In this document: piece by piece, positions 54,435-62,696 of the stretch
How positions within the stretch are numbered: the first letter of the stretch is position 1
How the letters are laid out: each line of letters starts with the position of its first letter
Source of the DNA: Clostridium sp. AWRP
GTDB taxonomy: Bacteria; Bacillota; Clostridia; Clostridiales; Clostridiaceae
DNA length: 64,000 nt
NCBI RefSeq assembly: GCF_004006395.2
Contig: NZ_CP029758.2
Location: 1,550,001-1,614,000 of the forward strand
Direction of reading: 5' to 3'
Program-made: the position numbers and the translations under genes
Notes under the pieces: generated by a model
Database searches by the model: none
What the model was told of the DNA's origin: nothing
What the model saw: only the letters and a program-made list of their open reading frames with translations

Positions 54435-54746
54435 ATGAGGATTACAAAACACCCAATTTTAGGTGAGACTAATAAAGGACGTTTAGTAACTTTTGATTTT
54501 GATGGAAAAACCATAGAGGGGTATGAAGGAGAACCCATAGCCACTGCTTTGAAGGCTGCGGGGGTAATGGTGCACAGGTATACAAAAAAAGGATTCCCAA
54601 GAGGAGTATTTTGTGCCATTGGGAGATGTACTGACTGCGTTATGGTTGTAGATGGCAAGCCAAATGTAAGAACTTGTGTTACACCTCTTGCTGAAGGGAT
54701 GAAGGTTCAAACACAATATGGAGTCTCTGCAAAAAAAGAGGTATAA
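54435..54746 (+). CDS. 2Fe-2S ferredoxin-like subunit (HcnA/sarcosine-oxidase-alpha N-domain type)
   Basis: The 103-residue protein carries GEPIATALKAAGV and the cluster motif CAIGRCTDCVMVVDGKP...RTCVTP (C-x4-C-x2-C...C). This is the small 2Fe-2S subunit of multi-subunit FAD amine dehydrogenases such as HcnABC, opine oxidase and proline dehydrogenase complexes. It lies between the cyclodeaminase-like gene and the FAD subunit and would pass electrons between flavins. Confidence 0.9.
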   Translation: MRITKHPILGETNKGRLVTFDFDGKTIEGYEGEPIATALKAAGVMVHRYTKKGFPRGVFCAIGRCTDCVMVVDGKPNVRTCVTPLAEGMKVQTQYGVSAKKEV

Positions 54747-54783
54747 ATATTAGAGTATTTTTTAGGAAAGGACAGGTATTCGT

Positions 54784-56361
54784 ATGAAAAGATATGATGC
54801 AATAGTTGTTGGTGCAGGACCTGCAGGGCTTTCAGCAGCTATAGAAGCAGCGAAAAGAGGACTTAATGTTGTAGTGTTTGATGAAAATGCTAAACCTGGC
54901 GGACAATTATTTAAACAAATACACAAATTCTTTGGATCAAAAGAGCATAAGGCAAAAATAAGAGGCTTTAAAATAGGGGAGGAACTTTTAAAGGAAGCAA
55001 ATGAGGTTGGAGTAAAAGTTGTCTTAAATGCTACAGTAATTGGTCTTTATTTAGATAAAGAGGTTACTGTAAAGATAAAAGATGAAATTGTTCACTATAA
55101 GGGAGATGCGGTTATAATTGCAACGGGAGCATCTGAAAATATGGTTACTTTTGATGGATGGACTCTTCCTGGAGTTATAGGTGCGGGAGCGGCTCAGACA
55201 ATGATGAACCTTCACGGTGTACAGCCAGGAAAAAGAATACTTATGCTTGGAAGTGGAAATGTAGGGTTGGTTGTTGGATATCAGCTTTTGCAGGCAAACT
55301 GTCAGGTAGTAGCACTTGTAGATGCAGCGTCTAAAATAGGTGGATATGGTGTTCATGCCGCGAAGATAGCTAGGTGTGGAGTACCATTTTACTTATCTCA
55401 TACTATAATAAAAGCTGAAGGAGATCAATGTGTAAAAGGGGTTACTATTGGCGAGGTTGATAATAAGTGGCAGATAATACCTGGTACGGAAAAGCATTTT
55501 GATGTCGATACCATATGTCTGGCAGTAGGTCTTTCTCCTATGTCACAGCTTACCAAAATGGCTGGATGTAATATGGAGGAAAAACCTAAAAAAGGTGGAT
55601 ATATTCCTGTTTGCGATGAGTATGGTGAAACTTCTATAAAAGGAATATTTACAGCAGGAGATGTTTCAGGAATTGAAGAAGCAAGTTCAGCCATGATTGA
55701 AGGTAGAATTGCAGGTGTAGCAGTTTCCTGTAGATTAGGATTTATTGATAAAGAACAATTAGAAGCAAAAATAGAAGAATTGGAACAAGCGTTGACTAGT
55801 TTAAGACAGGGAATGTTTGGACCAGAAAATAAGGGAAAAGATATTGAGAAGACGGAAGAAGGTTTTGATGTTTCAAAGAATCTACTCAAGAAAGGATATT
55901 TGACTGATGAAGAGGTTATAAAATATCCGGGAGTAAAATCTATAAAAGGAATTCATCCTGTTATAGAATGTTCGCAAAATATTCCATGTAACCCATGCCA
56001 AGATGCATGTCCAAGGCAATGTATTAAAATAGGAGCTAAAATAACATCTCTTCCAGTTGTTGATGAAAAATCGAAGTGCATTGGCTGTGGTATGTGTGTA
56101 GCATCCTGCTCGGGACAATCAATATTTCTTGTAAATGAAGATTATGAAGAAGAATATGCATCAATAACGCTTCCTTATGAATTTTTGCCATTACCGGAAA
56201 AAGGTATAAAGGGAATTGGTTTAGATAGAAGAGGTAAAGAAGCATGTGAAGCGGAAGTTGTAGGTGTTAAATCGCTTCCGGCATTTGATCATACTAATTT
56301 ATTGACAATAAAAGTTCCTAAAAAAATGGGAATGAAAGTAAGATTCTTTAAGCAGGCATAG
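54784..56361 (+). CDS. FAD/NAD-binding oxidoreductase subunit with C-terminal 4Fe-4S domain (HcnB/OoxA-like)
   Basis: The 525-residue protein has an N-terminal FAD site (VVGAGPAGLSAAIEAAKRG), a second nucleotide-binding fold (LMLGSGNVGLVVGYQ), and ITAGDVSGIEEAS-type FAD closure (as FTAGDVSGIEEAS). The C-terminus has a two-cluster ferredoxin-like region (CSQNIPCNPCQDACPRQC; CIGCGMCVASC). Most HcnB/OoxA relatives lack this last domain, so electrons could leave through ferredoxin rather than oxygen, as suits an anaerobe. Next gene 11 bases on. Confidence 0.9.
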   Translation: MKRYDAIVVGAGPAGLSAAIEAAKRGLNVVVFDENAKPGGQLFKQIHKFFGSKEHKAKIRGFKIGEELLKEANEVGVKVVLNATVIGLYLDKEVTVKIKDEIVHYKGDAVIIATGASENMVTFDGWTLPGVIGAGAAQTMMNLHGVQPGKRILMLGSGNVGLVVGYQLLQANCQVVALVDAASKIGGYGVHAAKIARCGVPFYLSHTIIKAEGDQCVKGVTIGEVDNKWQIIPGTEKHFDVDTICLAVGLSPMSQLTKMAGCNMEEKPKKGGYIPVCDEYGETSIKGIFTAGDVSGIEEASSAMIEGRIAGVAVSCRLGFIDKEQLEAKIEELEQALTSLRQGMFGPENKGKDIEKTEEGFDVSKNLLKKGYLTDEEVIKYPGVKSIKGIHPVIECSQNIPCNPCQDACPRQCIKIGAKITSLPVVDEKSKCIGCGMCVASCSGQSIFLVNEDYEEEYASITLPYEFLPLPEKGIKGIGLDRRGKEACEAEVVGVKSLPAFDHTNLLTIKVPKKMGMKVRFFKQA

Positions 56362-56372
56362 GAGGTAAGATT

Positions 56373-56702
56373 ATGAGTAAAGTAAATGATAGATCAAGGA
56401 ATATAGGTGAGTTTAAAGTACAGCCTGATGATAGTAGGATAATCTGCCGCTGTGAAGAGATTACAAAGGGTGAGATTAGAAAAGCAGTACATGATGGTAT
56501 GTTTACTATAACTGAAATAAGAAGATACCTAAGAACAGGTATGGGACTTTGTCAGGGTCAGACCTGCGGTAAATTAGTTAAAGGAATTGTAGCAAGAGAG
56601 TTAAGTATTTCTCCTTTAGAACTGGAACCGGCTGTATCACGTGCGCCTATGAGACCTGTAGAGATGAAAGTTCTTGGAAATGAAAGAAAAGGAGGAAAAT
56701 AG
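56373..56702 (+). CDS. BFD-like 2Fe-2S protein
   Basis: The 109-residue protein has the bacterioferritin-associated-ferredoxin motif CRCEEITKGEIRKAV...GMGLCQGQTCG (C-x-C...C-x4-C). In HcnB/OoxA proteins this domain is usually fused to the C-terminus of the FAD subunit. Here it is a separate gene, while the FAD subunit carries a ferredoxin domain instead. It precedes the DAO-type gene by one base, with GGAGG inside its last codons serving that gene. Confidence 0.88.
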   Translation: MSKVNDRSRNIGEFKVQPDDSRIICRCEEITKGEIRKAVHDGMFTITEIRRYLRTGMGLCQGQTCGKLVKGIVARELSISPLELEPAVSRAPMRPVEMKVLGNERKGGK

Positions 56703-56703
56703 C

Positions 56704-57831
56704 ATGAAAAATTGTGCTGATGTAATAATTATTGGAAGTGGTGTAATTGGTAATTCTGCAGCATACTATTTATCAAAAAAGGGTTGTTCTGTTATTGTCC
56801 TCGATAAAGGTGACAATATTGGAAATGGTGGTTCATCAAGAAATGGTGGAGGAGTTCGTCAATCAGGACGTGATAAGAGAGAACTTCCATTAGCTATGTA
56901 TGGTATAAAAAATCTTTGGCCAACTTTATCAGAAGAATTAGGGGTAGACGTGGAATATTATCAAAAAGGTAATTTAAGGCTTGGTAAAACGGAAGAGCAT
57001 ATTAAGATATTGAAGAAGCTTGCAAATAGTGCTGAGGAGTGCGGTCTTGATGTAAGGATGATTTCGGGGGATGAAGCAAGAAAAATTAATCCATATCTTT
57101 CAGAAGAAGTAATTAGTGCAAGCTGGTGTCCTACTGATGGACATGCAAATCCATTAATAACAACTTTGGGTTTTTATTGTAAAGCAAGACAATTAGGTGC
57201 TCATTTTATAACAGGAGAGGAAGTTGTTGAAATCAAAAAAATAAATGGCAAAGTAAGACAAGTAGTAACTAAAAACAATGTTTATGAAGGAGAGCATATT
57301 ATCCTTGCTGCAGGTTACGAAAGCCGTAAAATAGCAGCTACCGTTGGCGTTGATATTCCAATGAACAAAGTTTTGTTGGAAGTTCTTGTTACAGAAGCTC
57401 AGCCGCCAATGTTTTATCAAATGTTAGGTACTGCAGCAGCAGATTTTTATGGACATCAGACTAAACACGGTTCATTTGTCTTTGGTGGTTCATCAGGTTA
57501 TGAAGCGTATAACAAAGATAATGGAACACCCATAACTTCAAGCATTACAGCACCATGTATATGCAGAGGAATAATGAAGTATTTTCCGATATTGAAGGAT
57601 GCAAAAATTATTCGCACCTGGGCTGGATGGATAGATGAGTGTAAAGATCACATACCGGTAATAAGTTTTGTAGATGAAGTTCCAGGACTTATACTTGCAT
57701 GTGCTTTTACTGGACATGGATTTGGAATATCTCCAACTGTTGGTATGCTTTTATCGGAAATGGTAGAAAGTAAAGGAACAACTCTTGATATAAGTTCTTT
57801 TTGTTATGATAGATTTAAGGCAAAAGTATAA
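56704..57831 (+). CDS. DAO-type FAD oxidoreductase catalytic subunit (HcnC/OoxB-like)
   Basis: I start at ATG 56704 after GGAGGAAAATAG; an in-frame ATG at 56674 lies inside the previous gene. The 375-residue protein has the Rossmann motif IIIGSGVIGNSAAYYLSKKG and the DAO pattern (SSRNGGGVRQSG, DGHANPLITT, then TGHGFGISPTVG). It belongs to the D-amino acid/sarcosine/proline dehydrogenase subunits. With the upstream subunits it should oxidise an amine, imino acid or opine. The ornithine-cyclodeaminase-like gene fits a cyclic imine or basic amino acid. Confidence 0.9.
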   Translation: MKNCADVIIIGSGVIGNSAAYYLSKKGCSVIVLDKGDNIGNGGSSRNGGGVRQSGRDKRELPLAMYGIKNLWPTLSEELGVDVEYYQKGNLRLGKTEEHIKILKKLANSAEECGLDVRMISGDEARKINPYLSEEVISASWCPTDGHANPLITTLGFYCKARQLGAHFITGEEVVEIKKINGKVRQVVTKNNVYEGEHIILAAGYESRKIAATVGVDIPMNKVLLEVLVTEAQPPMFYQMLGTAAADFYGHQTKHGSFVFGGSSGYEAYNKDNGTPITSSITAPCICRGIMKYFPILKDAKIIRTWAGWIDECKDHIPVISFVDEVPGLILACAFTGHGFGISPTVGMLLSEMVESKGTTLDISSFCYDRFKAKV

Positions 57832-57959
57832 GCAGTATATAATTTTAAATATTAAATTATCAATAAAACCACAACAATAATCAAATAATTATTTTAATTT
57901 TATTATAAATATGCTATATTCACAATAAAATATTATTAAAATTAAAAAGTGGTGAAAAT

Positions 57960-58808
57960 ATGATTCTAGAAAAACAAAAAAAAATAATTTCTCCCAAACA
58001 GCCTTATTTTGTAATGAATTCATCACGATATTATAAAGCTGTTGTGATGAATTATGGAATTTCTCATTTTTATGCTTTTTATAATAATGGATCTATGGAT
58101 AGTTCTGTTTTTGCAATACCAGATGGGTGTATTGATATGTACTTTTGTTGTGATGAAAAAGAGCCTAATGCATATATTTGTGGGACTGTTTTTCATCCGC
58201 AAGTTGCATTTACTGAAAGAAACAAGTACTTATTTGGGGTGAGATTTTTGCCTGGAAATTGTATTAAATTCAAGAATGCGCATATGTCAAGTTTTGTGGA
58301 GTCAAAAATTCCTTTTTTAGATGTCATAGAAGATAGAAAATTGGTTGAGGACATAACTTCTAGCAGAAATTTTAATCATCAAATAAAGTTATTTATGGAT
58401 AGATATTTAAAGTTATATTATAATTCTAAAGTAATAAATAAACATGAAGATTTAGATAAGTTTCTTATTAGCAATATAATTAAAAATCTGGGACAAATAA
58501 AAATTAAAGAACTTGCAAATGAAACAAATTATTCTGTTAGATATATAAACAAAATATTTCTTCAAGAATTTGGATTAACGCCGAAAGTATTTTCTAAGAT
58601 GATGAGATTTCAGAATCTTTTAAGTAATTTAAACAATTTAGAATTGAATATGTTCAATTCTGATCTTACAGAAATAGCCATAAGATTAGGATATTATGAT
58701 CAATCCCATATGATTAAGGATTTTAAACAGTTCACCAATACTACACCAAATAAATATATATATTCATTAAAAAAGACTGACTATAATAATAAACTGATTA
58801 TAATTTAG
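57960..58808 (+). CDS. AraC family transcriptional regulator
   Basis: The 282-residue protein has an N-terminal ligand domain of the DUF6597 type (PDGCIDMYFCCDE, GVRFLPGNCIKF). A C-terminal AraC double helix-turn-helix follows (IKELANETNYSVRYINKIFLQEFGLTPK in parts: IKELANETNYS, FLQEFGLTPK; LTEIAIRLGYYDQSHMIKDF; FTNTTPNKY). It lies 128 bases after the oxidase operon in the same direction and probably activates that operon in response to its substrate. ATG follows GTGGTGA. Confidence 0.9.
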   Translation: MILEKQKKIISPKQPYFVMNSSRYYKAVVMNYGISHFYAFYNNGSMDSSVFAIPDGCIDMYFCCDEKEPNAYICGTVFHPQVAFTERNKYLFGVRFLPGNCIKFKNAHMSSFVESKIPFLDVIEDRKLVEDITSSRNFNHQIKLFMDRYLKLYYNSKVINKHEDLDKFLISNIIKNLGQIKIKELANETNYSVRYINKIFLQEFGLTPKVFSKMMRFQNLLSNLNNLELNMFNSDLTEIAIRLGYYDQSHMIKDFKQFTNTTPNKYIYSLKKTDYNNKLIII

Positions 58809-58874
58809 TAACCTAAGTTAAAGTACTTTTACTTAGGTTACATGTCTGTACAAATAAATTCTTCGTAAATTTTT
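58809..58874 (+). terminator. Terminator hairpin after AraC; repeat copy 1
   Basis: A 10-bp perfect stem (58809-58818 with 58831-58840) begins at the AraC stop codon. The sequence up to about 58874 (GTCTGTACAAATAAATTC and a T tract) resembles 60483-60562. Confidence 0.7.
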
Positions 58875-58957
58875 ATATAAAAGTACGCATGATGTAATTA
58901 TTCGGTTTTGTTGATAATTATTGTATTAGATGATAAAATATATACAAAAAGTTATAA

Positions 58958-58992
58958 ATATTCAAATAATTGAATACAATTTATTTGAATAT
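58958..58992. promoter_or_regulatory. 12-bp inverted repeat upstream of cyanase
   Basis: ATATTCAAATAA (58958-58969) is matched exactly by TTATTTGAATAT (58981-58992), with an 11-base centre that is nearly palindromic. It lies 46 bases before the cyanase start, within or just after the probable promoter, so an operator is likely. A regulator gene is not evident. Confidence 0.55.
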
Positions 58993-59038
58993 TAGTTGGA
59001 AAATTAAATAAGCAGGGAAATATAAGGGGGATATAAAT

Positions 59039-59518
59039 ATGACGCCAATGAGTAATAATGAGTATTTATCAAGATTACAGTTTTCTGATGAATTAAAAGA
59101 ATTGGAAACTGCCAAAAAAGCATCTGGTTTAAACTATGAACAACTTGCACAGAAAGTTGGAGTAAACAAGGTATGGCTTGCATCTGTATTTAAAGGTCAG
59201 CAGTGGGTTCCTGAAGAATACTGTGTAAAAATTGCAAAGGTTCTTGGTATTAGCGTGGAAAAAGCCATGTTTTTAAACAATCATCCGTATAAAGCGAATA
59301 CTGATCCTATATTGTACAGACTTCATGAAGTACTTGATACGTATGGACCGGCCATTAAAGATATTATACACGAACAAGGTGGAAACGCTATCATGAGTGC
59401 CATTGATTTCGGACTTGATGTTGATGTTACTGATGATGAAGATGGTAATCGCAGAGTAATTATAAAGTTTGATGGAAAATTACTACCTTATGCAAAAAGA
59501 GGTAAATATCCATGGTAA
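59039..59518 (+). CDS. cynS: Cyanate hydratase (cyanase)
   Basis: The 159-residue protein has the helix-turn-helix-like N-domain of cyanase (LNYEQLAQKVGVNKVWLASVF) and the C-terminal catalytic domain. The catalytic triad is visible as R94, E97 and S120, equivalent to R96, E99 and S122 of E. coli CynS (YRLHEVL, MSAIDF). The domain end DGKLLPYAKR is typical. The enzyme converts cyanate and bicarbonate to ammonia and carbon dioxide as a decamer. There is no cynT or cynX beside it. ATG follows AAGGGGG. Confidence 0.92.
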   Translation: MTPMSNNEYLSRLQFSDELKELETAKKASGLNYEQLAQKVGVNKVWLASVFKGQQWVPEEYCVKIAKVLGISVEKAMFLNNHPYKANTDPILYRLHEVLDTYGPAIKDIIHEQGGNAIMSAIDFGLDVDVTDDEDGNRRVIIKFDGKLLPYAKRGKYPW

Positions 59519-59639
59519 TCATAAAACTTCTTTACAAGAATAACTTTATATTATTTTTGTAAAAAATTTGAAATAAAAGACATATGCTTAAGCAAGAAAT
59601 TACCAGTATATAATAAAAACAAAAAGGTTACTATAATAG

Positions 59640-60080
59640 CATAGGGTATATAACAGTTGAGTCAAGATTTATATATGCTTCGAATAGAGGTATATATAAG
59701 TCGGCCGACGATTATATATAGGTTATTGCATAAATAGCTTATATATAGTTAGAGGGAAGATTCTATATTGTGGGGAAAAGCTTTAATATAGTTGATTAAA
59801 GTTGATTATATTAAGGTTCCAACTTATGGTATAGGGTCGAGCTAAAATTATATGAGGTGTTGAGATGGTTATATATAGCCGAGAGGTTATATATAGTTGT
59901 GTAGATATTTTATATAGTCGAGGAAACCATTATTATGGGTGATGAACTGCTTTATTATGGTGGAAACATCATAATAAGGTGATATATGTTATCTATAATG
60001 GTGCAACTTAGATTATTATGTGCTCTACTATATAAGAACTATAAGTGGATTTTAATTAATCTATTTATAGTTCTTTTTAT
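59640..60080 (+). ncRNA. Candidate large structured noncoding RNA
   Basis: A 725-base gap without an ORF contains many long helices. They are 59666-59675/59693-59702 (10 bp), 59710-59727/59733-59750 (18 bp uninterrupted, 5-base loop), 59759-59774/59823-59838 (16 bp) enclosing 59780-59791/59806-59817 (12 bp), 59885-59893/59911-59919 (9 bp), and 59952-59962/59967-59977 (11 bp closed by a GAAA tetraloop). Many pairs are G-U, valid only in plus-strand RNA. A TATAAT lies at 59632-59637, and an intrinsic terminator (60034-60044 with 60065-60075, then TTTTTATTT) ends it. It matches no class I know (not tmRNA, RNase P or 6S). Confidence 0.65.
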
Positions 60081-60243
60081 TTAAAAAAATGATGACCAAT
60101 TAAATATATTTTTGTTATTTTCTTACTTTGCATCTTTGTTTAACTAATAGTATTATAAAAATATAAACTGTCCAAAAAATATATAAAATAAACAATTATG
60201 TTTATTGATATGATATTATCTTATTTTGTAGAGGAGTATAATA

Positions 60244-60375
60244 ATGGAAGAAAGAATAGTGGAAGAAGAAATAAGGGAAGAAAAAATAATTAAACAAGGA
60301 GATATGAAATATTATATACTAGAGACAATGATATTTGTCATAGTATCTTTAATAACTTGGTTTTTATCACGTTAG
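60244..60375 (+). CDS. 43-residue single-pass membrane peptide
   Basis: ATG 60244 follows GTAGAGGAGTATAATA. The peptide has a highly charged N-terminus (EERIVEEEIREEKIIKQG) and a hydrophobic C-terminal helix (TMIFVIVSLITWFLS) ending in Arg. It resembles small clostridial membrane peptides that act as regulators or type I toxins. It is directly downstream of the structured RNA candidate. No family is recognised. Confidence 0.55.
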   Translation: MEERIVEEEIREEKIIKQGDMKYYILETMIFVIVSLITWFLSR

Positions 60376-60482
60376 ATAATTCGATGGCAAGTTAGTACAA
60401 ACTTGATTATTTGTATCAAATATTTGTTGTGGAAATGCCCTATGACATCACCTAGAGTTGAAATGAAAATGGGTATAGACAT

Positions 60483-60562
60483 GAAACTTAAGGTGTGAAG
60501 TACTTTTTGTTTCAGCTTAGGTTTCACGTCTGTCCCAATAAATTCATCTATTGTAAATTTAC
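60483..60562. repeat. Terminator-like hairpin, repeat copy 2
   Basis: GAAACTTAAG (60483-60492) pairs with CTTAGGTTTC (60516-60525, one G-U), followed by GTCTGTCCCAATAAATTC, as in 58809-58874. The similarity runs to the DAHP synthase stop codon. In the reverse direction it can terminate that gene. Confidence 0.6.
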
Positions 60563-61587
60563 ACGTTTTCAGCAATATAGTAAATTAAATTTTCTGTATC
60601 CTCCCAGCCCAGACATGGATCTGTTATGGATTTTCCATAGATACCATCATTTACGTCTTGTCTATCTTCTACAAGATAGCTTTCAATCATAAATCCCTTA
60701 ATTAATTTTTTTAGTGTAGGACTATATTTTCTACTCATTAGTACCTCTCTTGCAATTCGGGGCTGTTCTTTATAAAGCTTCATTGAATTTGCATGGTTTG
60801 TATCTACAATAATAGCAGGATTTAATAAACCTTGTTTTTCATATTCGCTGGCGAGATAAGTTAAGTTTTCATAATGATAATTTGGAATGTTTCTTCCATA
60901 AGAATCTACTGCGCCTCTTAAAACAGCATGTGCCAGGGGGTTTCCACTTGTTTTAATCTCCCAACCATCATAAATAAAAGCATGTCCAAGCTGTGCCGCT
61001 TTAATAGAATTTAACATTACATGGATATCTCCACTGGTAGGATTTTTCATTCCTACAGGCATATCAATACCGCTTACAGTAAATCTATGCTGTTGATCTT
61101 CTACTGAACGAGCTCCAACTGCATGATAACTTAACATATCTGAAAGATATTTATAATTTTCAGGATACAGCATTTCATCAGCAGCAGGCATATGATATTC
61201 ACTTAACGCTTTTATATGCATCCTTCTAATTGCTCTTATTCCTTCAACTAAATCTGGCTTTTTATGTAGATCTGGTTGATGAGCCATTCCTTTATATCCT
61301 TCACCAGTGGTTCTTGGCTTATTTGTATATATTCTAGGTATAATGATAATACAATCCTTTACTTTTTCTTGAACTTTTGCAAGCTTTCCAATGTATTCGC
61401 AAACAGAATCTTCGTTATCTGCAGAACAGGGTCCTATTATAAGAAGAAATTTGTCATCTTCATTTTGAAAAACTTTTTTTATTTCAATATCTCTATTTTG
61501 TTTAATTTCCTTAATATGATTTGGCAGAGGCATTTCTTGTATAATTTCCTGTGCTGTAGGTATTTTCTTAATAAATTCCATACTCAT
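60559..61587 (-). CDS. 3-deoxy-7-phosphoheptulonate (DAHP) synthase, AroG/F/H type
   Basis: The 342-residue protein carries LIIGPCSADNEDS, RIYTNKPRTTGEGYKG, GARSVEDQQHR, MPVGMKNPTSGDI, IVDTNHANS and GFMIESYLVE, the type I alpha (AroFGH) motifs. It condenses phosphoenolpyruvate and erythrose 4-phosphate, the first step of aromatic amino acid synthesis. Its length is normal, and feedback specificity cannot be read from sequence with confidence. A single leftward gene; ATG follows AAAGGATTTAAAAAT. Confidence 0.94.
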   Translation of the reverse strand: MSMEFIKKIPTAQEIIQEMPLPNHIKEIKQNRDIEIKKVFQNEDDKFLLIIGPCSADNEDSVCEYIGKLAKVQEKVKDCIIIIPRIYTNKPRTTGEGYKGMAHQPDLHKKPDLVEGIRAIRRMHIKALSEYHMPAADEMLYPENYKYLSDMLSYHAVGARSVEDQQHRFTVSGIDMPVGMKNPTSGDIHVMLNSIKAAQLGHAFIYDGWEIKTSGNPLAHAVLRGAVDSYGRNIPNYHYENLTYLASEYEKQGLLNPAIIVDTNHANSMKLYKEQPRIAREVLMSRKYSPTLKKLIKGFMIESYLVEDRQDVNDGIYGKSITDPCLGWEDTENLIYYIAENV

Positions 61588-61672
61588 ATTTTTAAATCCT
61601 TTCTTTAAGATATTTATATGATTTAAGTTTCGATTTATGTAATTATATCATCTAGTTTTTTTATGTCAATAT

Positions 61673-61717
61673 AAATTTAAAGCTAAAATGCTATATTTGC
61701 ACTTTAGCTTTAAATTT
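61673..61717 (-). terminator. Terminator of the recombinase gene
   Basis: A perfect 15-bp inverted repeat (61673-61687 with 61703-61717) and a 15-base loop lie just after the recombinase stop, with TTTATATTGAC beyond it on the minus strand. Confidence 0.7.
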
Positions 61718-61725
61718 AGATATTA

Positions 61726-62325
61726 CTAGACCATTTCACTTTTTTCTTCAAGTTTGGAATACATTTTCTCCTGCTGCTTCGTCGTAAATTGAAAGTAAAT
61801 TTCTGTATTAGTAACAGATCTATGTCCGAGCCACCATTGCAGTTCTTTTATATCCATATCAGACTCTGCTAAATGAACTGCTGTAGTATGTTTTAAAGCA
61901 TGAAAATGGTATTTACTCTTATCATGAATATTAGAGTAAGAACAATACTTTTTCATAAGATAATCAAGAGTTTGCCTTGAAATAGGTCTATTTTTTTGAC
62001 TTTTAAATACAACTTCAGAGTTAGATGACAAATTGCTTTCATGTATATATTTATCTAATGCATCTTTTGTCTTATTATCAAGTCTTATGGTATTATTGCA
62101 ACTGCCTTTTAGTCTTTTACAGTAAAGTTCACCTTTTGAAGCATTATAATCTTCCAATTTAATCAAAGCAATTTCAGACGCTCTTAAACCACATCTATAA
62201 GCAACTCTAAAAATTGCTAAATCTCTAACTGCATGTATATTATCTAAATTTATGATAGCGTTAAAAAGGCTTTTTGTTTCCTCCTGAGTAAAATATTTTA
62301 TTTTTTTGTTACCGGTTCTTTCCAT
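61726..62325 (-). CDS. Small tyrosine recombinase, FimB/FimE-size
   Basis: The 199-residue protein is a bare catalytic domain of a tyrosine recombinase with no SAM-like N-domain. Motifs are AYRCGLRASEI (Arg I), HFHALKHTTAVHL, LQWWLGHRSV and TNTEIYFQF (nucleophile Tyr). The second box reads HALKH where the family has H-x-x-R, so Arg II is replaced by Lys. At this size it resembles FimB/FimE-like invertases rather than phage integrases. No phage genes surround it. I found no convincing inverted-repeat pair that would be its target. Confidence 0.85.
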   Translation of the reverse strand: MERTGNKKIKYFTQEETKSLFNAIINLDNIHAVRDLAIFRVAYRCGLRASEIALIKLEDYNASKGELYCKRLKGSCNNTIRLDNKTKDALDKYIHESNLSSNSEVVFKSQKNRPISRQTLDYLMKKYCSYSNIHDKSKYHFHALKHTTAVHLAESDMDIKELQWWLGHRSVTNTEIYFQFTTKQQEKMYSKLEEKSEMV

Positions 62326-62696
62326 TTAGGTTCCTCTTTTCAAAATAATTGTACAATATAAATATTTTGTATAATAAATTATAGCATAATATTGAGTAAA
62401 ATCCAATTATTATGGAACCAGTATTAAAATAATGTTGTAATTTACAGAATAATGAAGAAATAAATATCAAAATTTAAAATTTATGGAATTATATTGGAAG
62501 AATAAAACAGAAAATGAGCATAAAATTCTCATTTTCCGGACAAAATATTTATTTCGTCTAAATAAATAATAGTGTAGATAAAAAAATAAGTCAAAATATT
62601 AATCACATGGTAAGAAATTAAAAGTTACATAAACAAATAGGAATAAGTGTTAAATAGTTTAGAAGAAAAATTATTTGCATAGATAAGGATTGTAAA
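62326..62696. other. 371-base gap with one hairpin
   Basis: This is AT-rich noncoding sequence that should hold the promoters of the divergent recombinase and GGDEF/EAL genes. A 9-bp hairpin, GAAAATGAG (from about 62513) with CTCATTTTC (to about 62537), is followed by CGGAC and no T tract. GGTTCC and GGAACC occur 85 bases apart near 62330 and 62415. I see no gene. Confidence 0.5.

Noticed and set aside
59640..60080. CRISPR array or iteron-type origin from the recurring TTATATATAG units
   Set aside because: Units are irregularly spaced, with no constant spacers. They pair into RNA helices ending in an intrinsic terminator, and no cas or replication gene is near.
61276..61608. Plus-strand 110-codon ORF opposite DAHP synthase
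   Set aside because: Antisense shadow; Phe/Ile-rich and without a family.
61726..62325. Prophage or integrative element right end
   Set aside because: No phage structural, replication or conjugation genes, no tRNA target and no visible attachment repeats around the recombinase.
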